DNA of 64,000 nucleotides, taken from the NCBI GenBank assembly GCA_034509755.1, contig JAVYJV010000048.1, positions 1-64,000 on the forward strand, read 5' to 3'. Below are positions 8,786 through 19,326 of this stretch, one piece after another. Position 1 is the first letter of the stretch. The number at the start of each line of letters is the position of its first letter. Position numbers and translations under genes: made by a program. The stretch is from Anisodus tanguticus (lineage: Eukaryota > Streptophyta > Magnoliopsida > Solanales > Solanaceae). The notes under the pieces are model-generated. The model was not told the origin of the DNA. It saw nothing but the letters and a program-made list of their open reading frames with translations, and ran no database searches.

Positions 8786-11700
8786 CTAATCAAACCATTT
8801 ATTTATTTGAGAATGGTAATTATTTTTTGGTTTACTTTCTTTATATGGAAAGTTAAAAGACTGACTATCTACAGAATTAGAAATAGGTGTTGCAGAATCT
8901 TGTGATTGTTTTGAAAATTGTAATGAATTATGGAATGGTACTGATAAACTATTAGGTTTTATAATTTTTTCATTTAAATATTCTTTTGTATCAAATTGAT
9001 TTACAATTAATGAATCTAATGAATTTTTTTCTATTTTCTTATTAAAGAAAAACTGATCTTTGTTTGAATTTTCATTGTTCAAATTAATTCTATCTATATT
9101 ACTTTGTTGACTTTCTAAATCAGTTTCAATAATTTTATTACTTAATTGTGTTTGTGTTGTAGGAGTACGGCTACTAGTTGAAATAGAATTTGTTTTATTC
9201 GAAACAATTTTTGAATTTAAATAAAGAATTCTGTTTTTTAATTTTTTAAGTATCGCTTTTTTGCATCCAAAAGCGATAAAAATAAATACACCTTGTAAAG
9301 TATTAAAAATTGTAAATAAATACCACAAATAAATTTTGTCGAAATAAGATGCTAAAAAACCAAATATCCAAGTTAAACCCATTAAAATAAATAAACGAAT
9401 ATAAAGATTAAAATCAAACTTATTCTTAGATGAACTTGTGAGTTTTAACTTATTTTTTTTTGTAGTAATCAATAGGTTTTTAGATGTTATTAAAAATGAA
9501 TATAAATTTAATATTGTAATTAATCCAGCAGGAATAACAAAAAAAATTAATAATGATTTACGATGTTTGAACCAACATTCTTTACTTTCATTGAAATTAG
9601 GTTTAAACTCATTTGGTATATTATCTATTTTTCCATTATCTACCATCCAAGCAATCGTTATACCAGCTAAAGGTAATGTCCAACAGATTAATGAATAGAT
9701 AAAAAAACGACCATTTTGTGGTCCTGTTTTATAAGTAAGAGATTTCAAAGATTTTTGAATTGTTTGATGTACATCAAAAGCTATGATTCCAGTCCAGCTA
9801 AATGAACTTAATAAGCCATAATACTTAATAAGAGCAAGTATTGTACATATATGTATATCTTGGTATAAACTTTCAAAAGGAGTTATTGCAAAACAACAGT
9901 ATACTATAATCAATGATAAACATAAAGAACTAAGATTTTTTCCACTTAAATTTCTTAGATCAGGTACTAAACAAAATAAAGCTAAATAGAGTGTTAAACA
10001 AAAAATAGAAAATAATAATCCAAAGTAAGCAAAAGCAGAATAATGACTTTCAAACTTATCTAAAAAGGGAGAAAAAGGAACACAAACTAAAACTTCTGAG
10101 TTTGATAAGTTGTAGTTTCCTTTGCTTAATATCAAGTCATATTGTTGTAAAAAAATAGATTCATTTTTTAATTCCATAAAACCATTTTTCAATTTAATTT
10201 TATCACAATTTTTAAATTCTTCAGTAAAATATTTACCCATCTTACTTTCGTCTAGAGCATACCCTATTTTATAATAAGTTTGATTACTTTGAGAAAATTC
10301 TTCATCTGGTTGAAGAACATTTTGTGTATTGAGTTCATCATCAATTATTGTATCAATTGAATCAATTGAATCATTTAAATCTGTTCTATTTTCTGAGAAT
10401 AAGTCTTCTAAAACTTTTTTATAACTATCTTCAGTTTCGAAAAAGGATTGTTTCACTACACATTGACCATTTAAGAATTCTTTTTCAAAACCACAAATTA
10501 CATTACGACATTTTCGATAAAATGGATCAAAAATTGAATCTTGTGAACATTTGTTTATTCTGGTTTTACCAACAATATTTGATCCACCAGTTGCAAAATT
10601 AACATCAAATAAAACATTAAATGATTGAATAAAAGGAGATCTACCTTCTAAAGCCCAAGATTTTTCAGGGATACAACTTAATTCTGAAATATCAATGTAA
10701 TTACATAAAGCACAATGAACGTTTTTGAATTCTTTTTTTGATTTTTGATGATAAACAGAAGATTGATAACTTGAACAAAGGCTTTCTATTTTTTGATTTT
10801 GAATAAACTTATTTGACCAATTAGGACTACATTTATCAATTAAGCTCGGATTACATAAATTTAAAGAAGATTGTAGTTGTACAGGATTTGATGGTTTTAA
10901 GGAACAAGCTAAATTTTCTTGATTACCATGTCTATTCGTAATTTGAATTGACCACGTGTTAGCTGGTATATCAAAAAAAAGGTTATCTAAAAGATATTCT
11001 TCTAATGTTTGATTGCTAGATGCTAAAATTTCTTTGCCTAAACCAAAGCAATTAATACTCATTTTCCAAAAAACCAATTCATTTGTATCAATATCACTAA
11101 TTTTAAAATTTTCATCTTTTAACTCTTTTGATTTTTCATTACACAAAGCACAAAAAAAATTTGTATAAGTAACTTTAGAGTTTTTAAATGTCACTGGTAA
11201 AGAATAATATGGATCTGTTTGATTAAAAATATTTTGAGTTAATTCACCACTTAACTCATTTGAAAAACCTTTGAACTGTTCACATTTAGATTTAATAAAA
11301 TTATTAGTAAAATCATTTGGACATTTATTTTTAACTTGAATAAAAACACTTTTATTTGAATTATTAACATAGATTTCTTTACATTCAAACTCTTCTTTTT
11401 TATCAACAACACTATTTAAATTTTTAGTTAAATTAGTTTCATCTTTTTGTGTGTTTTTTAAGTTTAATGTTTTGTTTAATAAAGAAGAATCAATACAACA
11501 ATTTCCAAAACGTGCACAATCATCTTCACAAAAACAATCTCTTAACAATAAATCATCAAGTAATTTAGGTTTATTGTAATTATCACCACATTTATCTTTA
11601 TAAAGACATTTTTTTTCAATTTTCACAAAATCTAAGTATTGTAAATTTGAAAAATTATTTGGCCATTTAATTAATTTTGTTATTGAATCTTTGTCAATTT

Positions 11701-11824
11701 TTAAATGATTAGTTCTTATATCTATTTTTTGATTATGATTCGGGTTTTGAGCTTTTGAAATGTTTATTTTAAAAAATATTTGTAGGATTATAATTAAAAA
11801 CCCTGAATTTATTAAAAAATTCAT
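8786..11824 (-). CDS. Class B (methuselah-like) GPCR with somatomedin B domain, 1012 aa
   Basis: Plasma-membrane receptor coupling an extracellular Cys-rich region to a secretin/adhesion-type 7TM core. A signal peptide (about 1-25, hydrophobic IIILQIFF) precedes a somatomedin-B-like domain at 73-110 (CLYKDKC, CFCEDDC, GNCC). Two copies of a Cys module follow, at about 168-259 and 323-384, each centred on CALCN. Seven membrane helices lie at about 597-620, 630-650, 658-686, 706-727, 757-781, 806-828 and 831-855; helix 6 carries LTWIFGF. A Ser/Asn-rich cytoplasmic tail of about 150 residues follows. No GPS autoproteolysis motif is seen before helix 1, so this is methuselah-like rather than a true adhesion GPCR. 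Many N-glycosylation sites are present. The gene is intronless, unlike most neighbours. The ligand is unknown. Confidence 0.9.
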   Translation of the reverse strand: MNFLINSGFLIIILQIFFKINISKAQNPNHNQKIDIRTNHLKIDKDSITKLIKWPNNFSNLQYLDFVKIEKKCLYKDKCGDNYNKPKLLDDLLLRDCFCEDDCARFGNCCIDSSLLNKTLNLKNTQKDETNLTKNLNSVVDKKEEFECKEIYVNNSNKSVFIQVKNKCPNDFTNNFIKSKCEQFKGFSNELSGELTQNIFNQTDPYYSLPVTFKNSKVTYTNFFCALCNEKSKELKDENFKISDIDTNELVFWKMSINCFGLGKEILASSNQTLEEYLLDNLFFDIPANTWSIQITNRHGNQENLACSLKPSNPVQLQSSLNLCNPSLIDKCSPNWSNKFIQNQKIESLCSSYQSSVYHQKSKKEFKNVHCALCNYIDISELSCIPEKSWALEGRSPFIQSFNVLFDVNFATGGSNIVGKTRINKCSQDSIFDPFYRKCRNVICGFEKEFLNGQCVVKQSFFETEDSYKKVLEDLFSENRTDLNDSIDSIDTIIDDELNTQNVLQPDEEFSQSNQTYYKIGYALDESKMGKYFTEEFKNCDKIKLKNGFMELKNESIFLQQYDLILSKGNYNLSNSEVLVCVPFSPFLDKFESHYSAFAYFGLLFSIFCLTLYLALFCLVPDLRNLSGKNLSSLCLSLIIVYCCFAITPFESLYQDIHICTILALIKYYGLLSSFSWTGIIAFDVHQTIQKSLKSLTYKTGPQNGRFFIYSLICWTLPLAGITIAWMVDNGKIDNIPNEFKPNFNESKECWFKHRKSLLIFFVIPAGLITILNLYSFLITSKNLLITTKKNKLKLTSSSKNKFDFNLYIRLFILMGLTWIFGFLASYFDKIYLWYLFTIFNTLQGVFIFIAFGCKKAILKKLKNRILYLNSKIVSNKTNSISTSSRTPTTQTQLSNKIIETDLESQQSNIDRINLNNENSNKDQFFFNKKIEKNSLDSLIVNQFDTKEYLNEKIIKPNSLSVPFHNSLQFSKQSQDSATPISNSVDSQSFNFPYKESKPKNNYHSQINKWFD

Positions 11825-14064
11825 CTTTAATTTTTAGTTTAGATTAATTTTTATCAAAAAACTTAAATGAATTTAAGTATAAACAAACTTATAGAACATA
11901 AAAATTATTAATTCAGCACTTTTTTGATCAAAAATTTCTTCCTATCTTGAAGTTTTCAAAACACAATTTAAACATTTTTAATTACTTATTTTACTAATAA
12001 AGTTCACTTAAATAAACTAATCAAATTCTATTTCAAAAATAAGCTGAGGTAAATTAAAAAAAAAAAAGATTGCGTTCAATTCTTGATAGAAAAAAATTAC
12101 TTGTAAATATAAACCATCTATAAAAAGATGTAAAAAAAACTTACTTAGGATGAAATCTAATATTTACACTTTGAATCTAGTAAATTTTAATTATTTTAAT
12201 TCGAGCTTTATTAAAAGCTAATAAAATTAATTCAGCTTAAACTGAAACTAATCCAAAGCAAAAAACAAAAACAAATTGAGCTGTATGTTTAGTTATATTC
12301 AAAAAATTTTTCCTTAAAAACAAAAAAAAATGACTTGTTGAATAATTTTTAACATAATTAAAAAAGAAATGTAATCTCTTAATTTAGTAATAAATCATTT
12401 TTTCAAAACTAACTAATAGCATCAGTTGTTTCATTATTTAAAAGACAACTTTGACTAAAAAAGCTAAAAAAATATTAACTTTTTTGTCTTTAAGTTCAGA
12501 ATTTTAAATAATTATATCAAAACGCTTTTAGGAAAAAAATTTTAAGTTTAAAATCGAAAAAATTCTAAAAAAAACCCAAAAAATCAAAACAAGCTTTAAA
12601 CCGGCCTTAAAGTGGGTGAAAATATAATCTTTTTATAAAAATTTTTCTTCATTTTTTTAATTCCAAAACAAGTATTATAAAATGATGCTTTCACTTTAAA
12701 CTTAAAATAATATGATGAAAGAGAAAGTTTAAGGATTAAAATTTTTCAAAGATTTGATTTTTTTTCAAAAAAACTTTTTTCTTAACAAAAAATTATTTTT
12801 CTAAATTAAAATTCAGTTTTTACAACAAAAAATTATTTTCAATTTTTCTCTAAATTTTTCTAATTTCTTCTTTTAATAAACAAATTTAATTATTTTACCT
12901 AAATTTTCAAAATAAAATAATTTTCAAACTAAAATTAACAAAACTATTGATTACTATTTTTGATTAAGTTTTAATTTTTTCAAGTGGTTATTGAGAATTT
13001 GTCTTTTATATTCAACTTAAAATTTAGAAACTGATTCACATTTTCAATTAGTTTTGACTTAATTTTTGAAGCAAATAAAATCATCTTCATTGAAGCAAAA
13101 AAAAAATCACATAAAACTGTAATTTTCTTCAAAATAGTTTCTTTGTTTATATAAGATACTAAATAATTTTTGAATATCTTTATAACAATTATATAGTGAA
13201 AAATTTTTAATGTGGTCTAAATGTTAGATGGTCAAATCAGGTTTTTTTTAACAAAAAAAATTCTTTTTTAAAGTAACAAAAAGGTTGAATATATATGTGT
13301 CAATAATTTTTGTTCTGTTTTCTGAAACTAACCTAGTTACTTAATAATTAAAATTACCTAAAATTTTTTTTCTTTTATAATCATAAAATAAGGTTTGTTA
13401 ACTTGAAAAATTCTTAAGTTTTTTACTGGTTTTTTGCATCATTTTCAATATCGCTTTCAAAATTACTTTATTTTGAGAGCTTATTCAAAAATTATACCAA
13501 GTATAATGTAAAAGCTATTTTATTGTAAAAACTATATTCAGTATAAAACTAAAAATTATTTTCAGAAATCATTTAAAATCAGAAGATTAAGATCTAAGTA
13601 TTGTCGTCATGTTTTGAAAAAAGGTTTACAAATAAATTACTTTAAATGACAAGATTTAACTTGATATTGAAAAAAAAGTTTTAAAATAAGATTTAAGTAG
13701 CTTGAGAATATTAAATATTTTTTTGAACTAATTAGATTTGAATTTAACTTTTCTTATTTTGAAAATTATTCTGCTTCAAAGAGATAGATTTTATGTTCTA
13801 TTTAATTTAAAATCATTTATCAAAAAACACTAATTATAAAAAGATGCCTTAATTAATATTGAAATGATGTTTCTTTTTAATTGAAATTAAATTTATATGT
13901 TGATTTTATTTATCTAAAATAATTTTTTTTAAATTAAAATGAAATATTTTCAAGTAAAATAAAAATGAGAAAAATTTTTTTATTAGTATAAATTGAAGGA
14001 ATAAAAATAAAGCATAGACATAATGGATTAATTGACAAGTTAAATAATTTAAGTCGTACGTAAT
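11825..14064. other. AT-rich intergenic region
   Basis: 2.2 kb without any coding exon, RNA gene or clear repeat that I can recognise; many A and T runs. The end nearest 11825 should contain the GPCR promoter, but no motif stands out. Confidence 0.5.
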
Positions 14065-14154
14065 GCCCCAGTGGCGCAATTGGTTAGCGCGCGGTACTTA
14101 TACGATCAGTACTGAGCAATGCCGAGGTTGTGAGTTCGAGCCTCACCTGGGGCA
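14065..14154 (+). tRNA. tRNA-Ile (anticodon UAU) with 16-nt intron
   Basis: The acceptor strands GCCCCAG (14065-14071) and CTGGGGC (14147-14153) pair fully, with discriminator A at 14154. The D arm has GCGC/GCGC around AATTGGTTA. The anticodon stem CGGTA (14092-14096) pairs with TGCCG (14120-14124), and the loop holds anticodon TAT at 14099-14101. The T arm is TGTGAG-TTCGAGC-CTCACC-like. Sixteen extra bases, 14103-14118, lie directly after the base 3' of the anticodon, the canonical tRNA intron site; without them the tRNA is 74 nt. tRNA-Ile(UAU) genes carry introns in many animals. The A and B boxes are intact. Confidence 0.93.
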
Positions 14155-14156
14155 AG

Positions 14157-14168
14157 TATTTTTTTTAT
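14157..14168 (+). terminator. RNA polymerase III terminator of tRNA-Ile
   Basis: A run of eight or more T on the coding strand starts 3-4 nt after the tRNA 3' end, as expected for Pol III termination. Confidence 0.75.
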
Positions 14169-14713
14169 TTATTTTTAATAAATTCTAGTTTTTTTAAATA
14201 AAATTTGATTAAATTAAAAAAAAAAATTTAATTATTCATCATTAATTAGGAATAAAAATGGAATTTAATGCAAAAAATTGTTGAAAAAATTTATTTTTGT
14301 TTACTTTTTATAAAAATTGAAAAGATATTTTAGAAATGAAGTGATTTTGAGTTTTTAAGTTTTTGAAAATTAAAAATCAAAAATAATAAATTTAAGCCAA
14401 TTAAATTTAATTTTTTTATTAATTAATAAGTCTCAAATTTGAAATGAATGAAGATTAAGAATTAAAAAAGATTAAAAAAGAATCATAGTAATTAACTCAA
14501 TTGAGAATGAAAATTTAAACTTAAATGTTTTAATGAAAATTAATTTAATAGTTAAATCAAAAAATTAATTTTTACAATAAACTTGCAATAAAAGCGGCTT
14601 ATAAAATCGGCTTATAATTTTCGGAAAATAAAAAAAATCGTGTTCGTGCATGTGAGATATTTTGAAGGGTAAATGTTGATTTAAATGTAAATAAAAAGTT
14701 AATATGTTAAAAT
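14169..14713. other. Intergenic upstream of PDSS2
   Basis: AT-rich DNA with no gene seen. A 6-codon upstream ORF begins with ATG at 14704 and overlaps the PDSS2 start at 14714 in another frame. It could lower translation of PDSS2, but the transcript start is unknown. Confidence 0.4.
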
Positions 14714-15948
14714 ATGTTTTATAATTTAAATTCAAAAATAATTCTAAATAGAAAAAGTTTGAGCTTATTCCATTTAAATAAATGTTTATTAAATAATTTA
14801 AATAGAAATCCAAGTTTAATTGATAAATTAAAAGATGCTACAAACATAATTAAGTTTTCTGGTTTACAAAATAAAAAGTTCAAAGGGTTTAGTGATAATA
14901 GTATTGATTATTATAAGTTTATGAATAAAATCAATTTTTCTTATAATGATCATCCTTCTTTAAATTTAATAAGGTAAATTTGAATATTTGTATCAATGTT
15001 TACTTTTCTTTTAAACTATTATTAATACTTTTAAATTATATAATTAGGTACTACTTAAATAATATGCAAAATGAGAAGGTGTATTTCAAGAAATATATTC
15101 TCAATTTATTTGCTGAGTGTCTTAACTATAAGTTTTTAAATAATTCGAAAACTCATCTATCATCACAAAACAAAGTTTCAGAAATTGTTCAATTTTTACA
15201 TATAACTCATCTTGTACATAGTAATTTGTTAAACATTAAACCAAACGATGAAAAATATTTACATGATGGTAATAAATTATCTATTTTAGGTGGTGATTTT
15301 TTATATGCAACAATAATGAAAATTTTATCAGATATAAGTAACACAGATATTACTTGTTATATAACAGATGTATTTTATAATATAACTGAAGGACAATATA
15401 TATTATCTACATCTAGTGAAGAAATAATAAAAAATTATAATTTCAATACATGGTTAGAATTGAATGGACTTATTCATGCTAGTAGCTTTAAAGCAGGTTG
15501 TAAATCTATGATAGAATTATCAAAAGGCAATGATAAAATTAAAACTTTAGCTCAAGAATTTGGTGAAAACTTTGCTTTTGCTTTACAAGCTATTTCAGAG
15601 TTAAATCAAATAAATGAATTAAGTGATTTTAATTCAAATAACTCAAAAGAATATGTAGATTTTTTCATTTTACCAATAATACTTGATTTAAATTTTTTAG
15701 AGCTAATTCCAAAAATCAAGCCTAATAGTTTTTATTTAAAACCAGTTATCGAAAAGAAAGTTTTAAAAAATCATTTGGCTAATTTAAAAGAATTAAATTT
15801 TTTTAAAACTCAACAATTTATTGAAGAAAAAATAAGTAACTCAATTTATGTTTTAGACGAAATTTTTTGTGACAGTCATTCAAATTCATATAAAAATTTA
15901 AAAAAAATTGTACATAATTTAGCAAAAGAATCAACAAGAAATTTGTAA
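14714..15948 (+). CDS. PDSS2: Decaprenyl-diphosphate synthase subunit 2, 386 aa
   Basis: Non-catalytic partner of PDSS1 in the mitochondrial enzyme that makes the ubiquinone side chain. Two exons: 14714-14973 and 15048-15948, joined by a 74-nt intron (AG|G, Arg). The start MFYNLNSKIILNRK, basic with no acid residues, suits a mitochondrial presequence. The isoprenyl-synthase fold is recognisable in HITHLVHSNLLNIK (about 138-151), where PDSS1 has its first Asp-rich motif: here both aspartates are absent, as in PDSS2. GNKLSILGGDFLYA follows, with only the GDFL part of the second conserved stretch. WLELNGLIHASSFKAGCKSMIELSKG and the late region without the second DDxxD also match PDSS2. The length is close to that of vertebrate PDSS2 (about 400). 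Confidence 0.9.
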
Positions 15949-16737
15949 ATATGTTTTCAACAATTTGAATATTTAAATTGCATTTAAATTATGAAAACTC
16001 TAAAAATAAAAGATTATTTTTAATTTAATAAAAATTAATTAATTTTTGATAAGTTTTGAAATTGTTCTTAAAGCTACTTATGAAGTCAAATAGAATTTTT
16101 AAGATAAGATTTGTAAACTTTTTAAACTATTGTTGTCTTTAAAAATCTGAAAAAAGCCAGAATATTTAAGAAAACATTTTTAAATTACACAAACAATCTG
16201 TAAAGGTCTTTTCCATCTGCCTTTTCGAATCTGTTTTTTCTAAATAACTCTTTTTTAAATTTTTTTATTTAAAATTTTGTTAATTAAATATTCAACGCCA
16301 ACGTCTAAAAAATTATTTGCAGTTTTAAAACAATGAATGAAAAACAATAAAAGATAATGAATAGCATTTAATCGTATTGTTCAATTGTTATTGTTTTTAA
16401 TTACCAAAATATAATTGAACGGCTTTTCAAGGCGTACATTCGCCGCGCCGACAGGCAGCTGTTTACTTTAAAAAAATATAGCATCCAGTTTTTTTTTTTC
16501 TAATTCACAAAAGCTGAACTTAATAAAAGCAGATTTTATTATATAGAGTTTCCTTTTTTATAAAATTTTAGCCTCCAGCTTTCTCATTTTAAACCAGAAA
16601 AAAATTCTTTCTACGCGTTGAAGAGAATTTATTTTCAAACATTTTTTTAAGTTCTAATTTCTTTTTTGTTTTATTTTTTTTTTTAATTTAATTTACTTTT
16701 ATTTAAGTTAAATTGATTTTGTTTTCTTTCATTAAAA
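15949..16737. other. Intergenic with probable promoter of the BIR gene
   Basis: Mostly AT-rich, but 16430-16465 is a small GC-rich island (gcgtacattcgccgcgccga) ending in an E-box CAGCTGTTTA (CAGCTG at 16456-16461), about 280 bp upstream of the BIR gene ATG. This is the likely promoter. The 16-mer at 16563-16578 recurs exactly at 33971-33986. Confidence 0.45.
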
Positions 16738-17993
16738 ATGGAAAGAAGTAAGAGTCTCAACGATTTAAAATTTATAAAAAATGAAAAAATTGTTAATAGT
16801 AAAAGTTTATTAAACATTAGTTTTAAAACTAATTTAAGTTGGTTTAAGAATAATAAGTTAAAAAAGTCTGAAAGCCTAGTTATGTTAAATAAAAATAAGA
16901 AAATTGTTTTTAAAGATGATCATAGTACTAAAAAAAGAATTTCTGAGTACTTTACTGATATTATTATGAAATTTGAAAAGTATAGATTAAAAAGTTTTAT
17001 TAATTGGAATGATACTTATGTGAATAAAGTAGATTTAGCAAAAGCTGGATTTTATTATTTGTTAAAAAAAGATTATGTCAAATGTTTTTGTTGTAAAATA
17101 ATTTTGTTTAATTGGCAACAGGATGAAAATCCAATTCTAAGTCATTTAAAAAGTTCACCAAGATGTGAATTTTTGAGTGGCTATGATGTTGGTAATCACA
17201 AATTAGATAAAGGTCCTATTGAAATTTTGCAAGATTTTATTGAATTCAAAGAGTTTAAAGCAATTAAAAATAAGAAAGTTGAATCTGTTGATTACGAAAA
17301 ATTATTAGCTTTAGCAAATATATGTGAAGATGAAGGAATAAAAAATGAGACAATTTCTTATATCATGAAAAGTGAAGAACAAAGGCTCAAAAGTTTTGAA
17401 AAATGGCCACTTAATTATATTAAAAAAGAAGATTTAGCTCAGTGTGGTTTTTATTATACAATGAACAAAGATAAAGTTATCTGCGCTTTTTGTAAAGTAG
17501 CAGCTTTTCATTGGGAAGAGACTGATGTTCCTATTAAAGAACATTTTAAGCATAATAGGAATTGTCCATTATTAAATGATATTGACGTAGGAAATATTCC
17601 AATTAAAAAAATTAAATTTAAAGATCTTTTAAAAGATTATGAAGATTCTGTACCGATAGGATTATATGTAGATAGTGATATACCACCTGCAAATTATGAA
17701 GTAAGTTTTTTATTTTTAAATAAAGTTTCATTTTATGTTTTATTTATTTAATATCTTACAACATTATAATTTTTGGCAATTTTTTAATTTCTTATTTTTA
17801 TCTGCATGAAACTACCTTACAGTTTATTAAGTTAAACTAATTTAAATAGACATCATTTATTCATTAAACCATTATCTGTTTTCATCTTTATTTAAATTTT
17901 TCTAACTTCACAAGTTTAATGCTTTAAATTTTAAAATTTTGTTTTTTATAGCAATCTCAGGAACTTTTTATTCGTCGGATTTATGGATACTGA
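16738..17993 (+). CDS. Double-BIR-repeat protein (IAP family), 334 aa
   Basis: BIR zinc domains bind processed caspases, their antagonists or chromosomal passenger partners. Exon 1 is 16738-17700; exon 2 (17952-17993) adds QSQELFIRRIYGY and a stop after a 251-nt intron. If the intron is retained, the frame ends at 17751 with 16 other residues. BIR1 spans about 80-146 with zinc ligands C116, C119, H136, C143; BIR2 spans about 213-279 with C249, C252, H269, C276. Both have the exact CxxC-16-H-6-C spacing and the RLKSFxxW start and GFYY core. There is no RING, CARD or UBC domain, so it is not an obvious ubiquitin ligase. The N-terminal 60 residues repeat a basic S(K/E)SL motif three times. Whether it blocks apoptosis or acts in division, as survivin does, cannot be told from sequence. 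Nothing suggests viral origin; animals carry many BIR genes. Confidence 0.9.
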
Positions 17994-19326
17994 AACATCA
18001 AGTCAATTTTGTAAATAGTTTTATTTATTTTTTGAAAATTGTTTTTTCAACAAAAGATTATTAATTTTATTTTGTAAATATGAAACATAAGTCATTTTTT
18101 TTGTATAAATATTTTGCACAAAAAAGCTTTTTTATTTTAAAAAATTAAATATTTTATTGAATAAAATTTTATTTTTTATATTAAACACAAATTTTTTTCT
18201 TATTCGAAATGTTTTCATTAAGTTAAACTTTAAAAGTAAATATTCATTTTAGTAAAAGTAGTTTTAAACTCATGTTTACCTTGACTTTAATTTTAAGATG
18301 ATTTTCATTCAAACATACAAATTGATATTGAAAAAAACAATTTACTATCAAATTTTAATTCATAAAAAATGTGAACAAGATTATAATTGTAATTACAAGT
18401 TATTGAAAGTTAAGATAAGTTTTTGTTTTAAAGAAAATTTTATTACAAAACCGGGCTTCATTAATTGTTTTATAATTCATTTTTTATGTATTTTATATCG
18501 AATGTTTTTTATTAAAAAAATTCTCAAAGTCTTTTACTTCTCTGAGTTTCATTGTCTTTTTATGCTATGATTTAGACACACAATTTATATTTATAATCTT
18601 CACAGATTATTAATTTAATTGTGTTTTAAACCAATTAAATTTTTTTTAATTTATTTCTTAAGTTTTATATAATTGTTTTTTAACTCAAAAATAATTTTCA
18701 AAAGATCAGATAATAGTTGCATTTTTCCTAAATATTTTTTTTGTTGGCTTATGACTCAAAACGTATATAATGAGTCTTTGATAAATATTAGTAATTTTTC
18801 TGAAAATAAATAGTTTTTACATTTTTCAAATTATTAGACTAAAAATAAATTTTAATCATTGTTTAGCTAAATCAAAAAGTAAGCAAAAAATTAAATTTAT
18901 TTTCATTTTTCTTTTAAATTGAAACTCAAATAAAGATAATTATTAAATTAATTTAAATTCTTAAGTACTCAATAAAATATTTTTAAGAATATACATTCAG
19001 ATTAAAAAAATTTTTTATAAGGTTTTTTTTCGATTATTCAAGAACAAATCTAAATAACTGATTTAAATTAACTTAATATTTCTTTGTTTAAAAAGCGCGC
19101 TTATAATTTATATATACTGTTGTTTACATATTATGGTGTATAAATAAAAAAAAGGTCGGCTTAAAAATTACAAGCCGTATTTTTTTTTGAAAATAAGAAT
19201 GATTAAACAATTTTTTTTCTAAAATATTTTATGCAGTATTTTAAATTTTAGAACCTGCTATTTCTATTTGTTTTCCTTAGTTTTTTATTTTTTTACTTAG
19301 GATAATTTATTTTTATTCTAATCAAA
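17994..19326. other. Intergenic upstream of PSMD12
   Basis: No supported gene. A 90-codon open frame at 18298-18570 has no family likeness and looks like chance AT-rich translation. A small GC patch (aaagcgcgctta near 19093) and gtcggcttaaaaattacaagccg around 19155-19180 precede PSMD12 and may be promoter sequence. Confidence 0.4.

Noticed and set aside
9438..10602. Plus-strand open frames of 84-86 codons inside the GPCR gene
   Set aside because: Antisense shadows of the receptor coding sequence.
14565..14813. Minus-strand 82-codon frame overlapping the PDSS2 start
   Set aside because: Low-complexity Leu/Phe/Tyr/Asn composition and antisense to the first PDSS2 exon.
16738..17993. Viral origin for the BIR gene
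   Set aside because: BIR domains are widespread in animals; the gene has an intron, host-like codon use and host genes on both sides.
18298..18570. 90-codon plus-strand frame
   Set aside because: Composition follows AT-rich chance translation, with no recognisable domain and no plausible exon partners.
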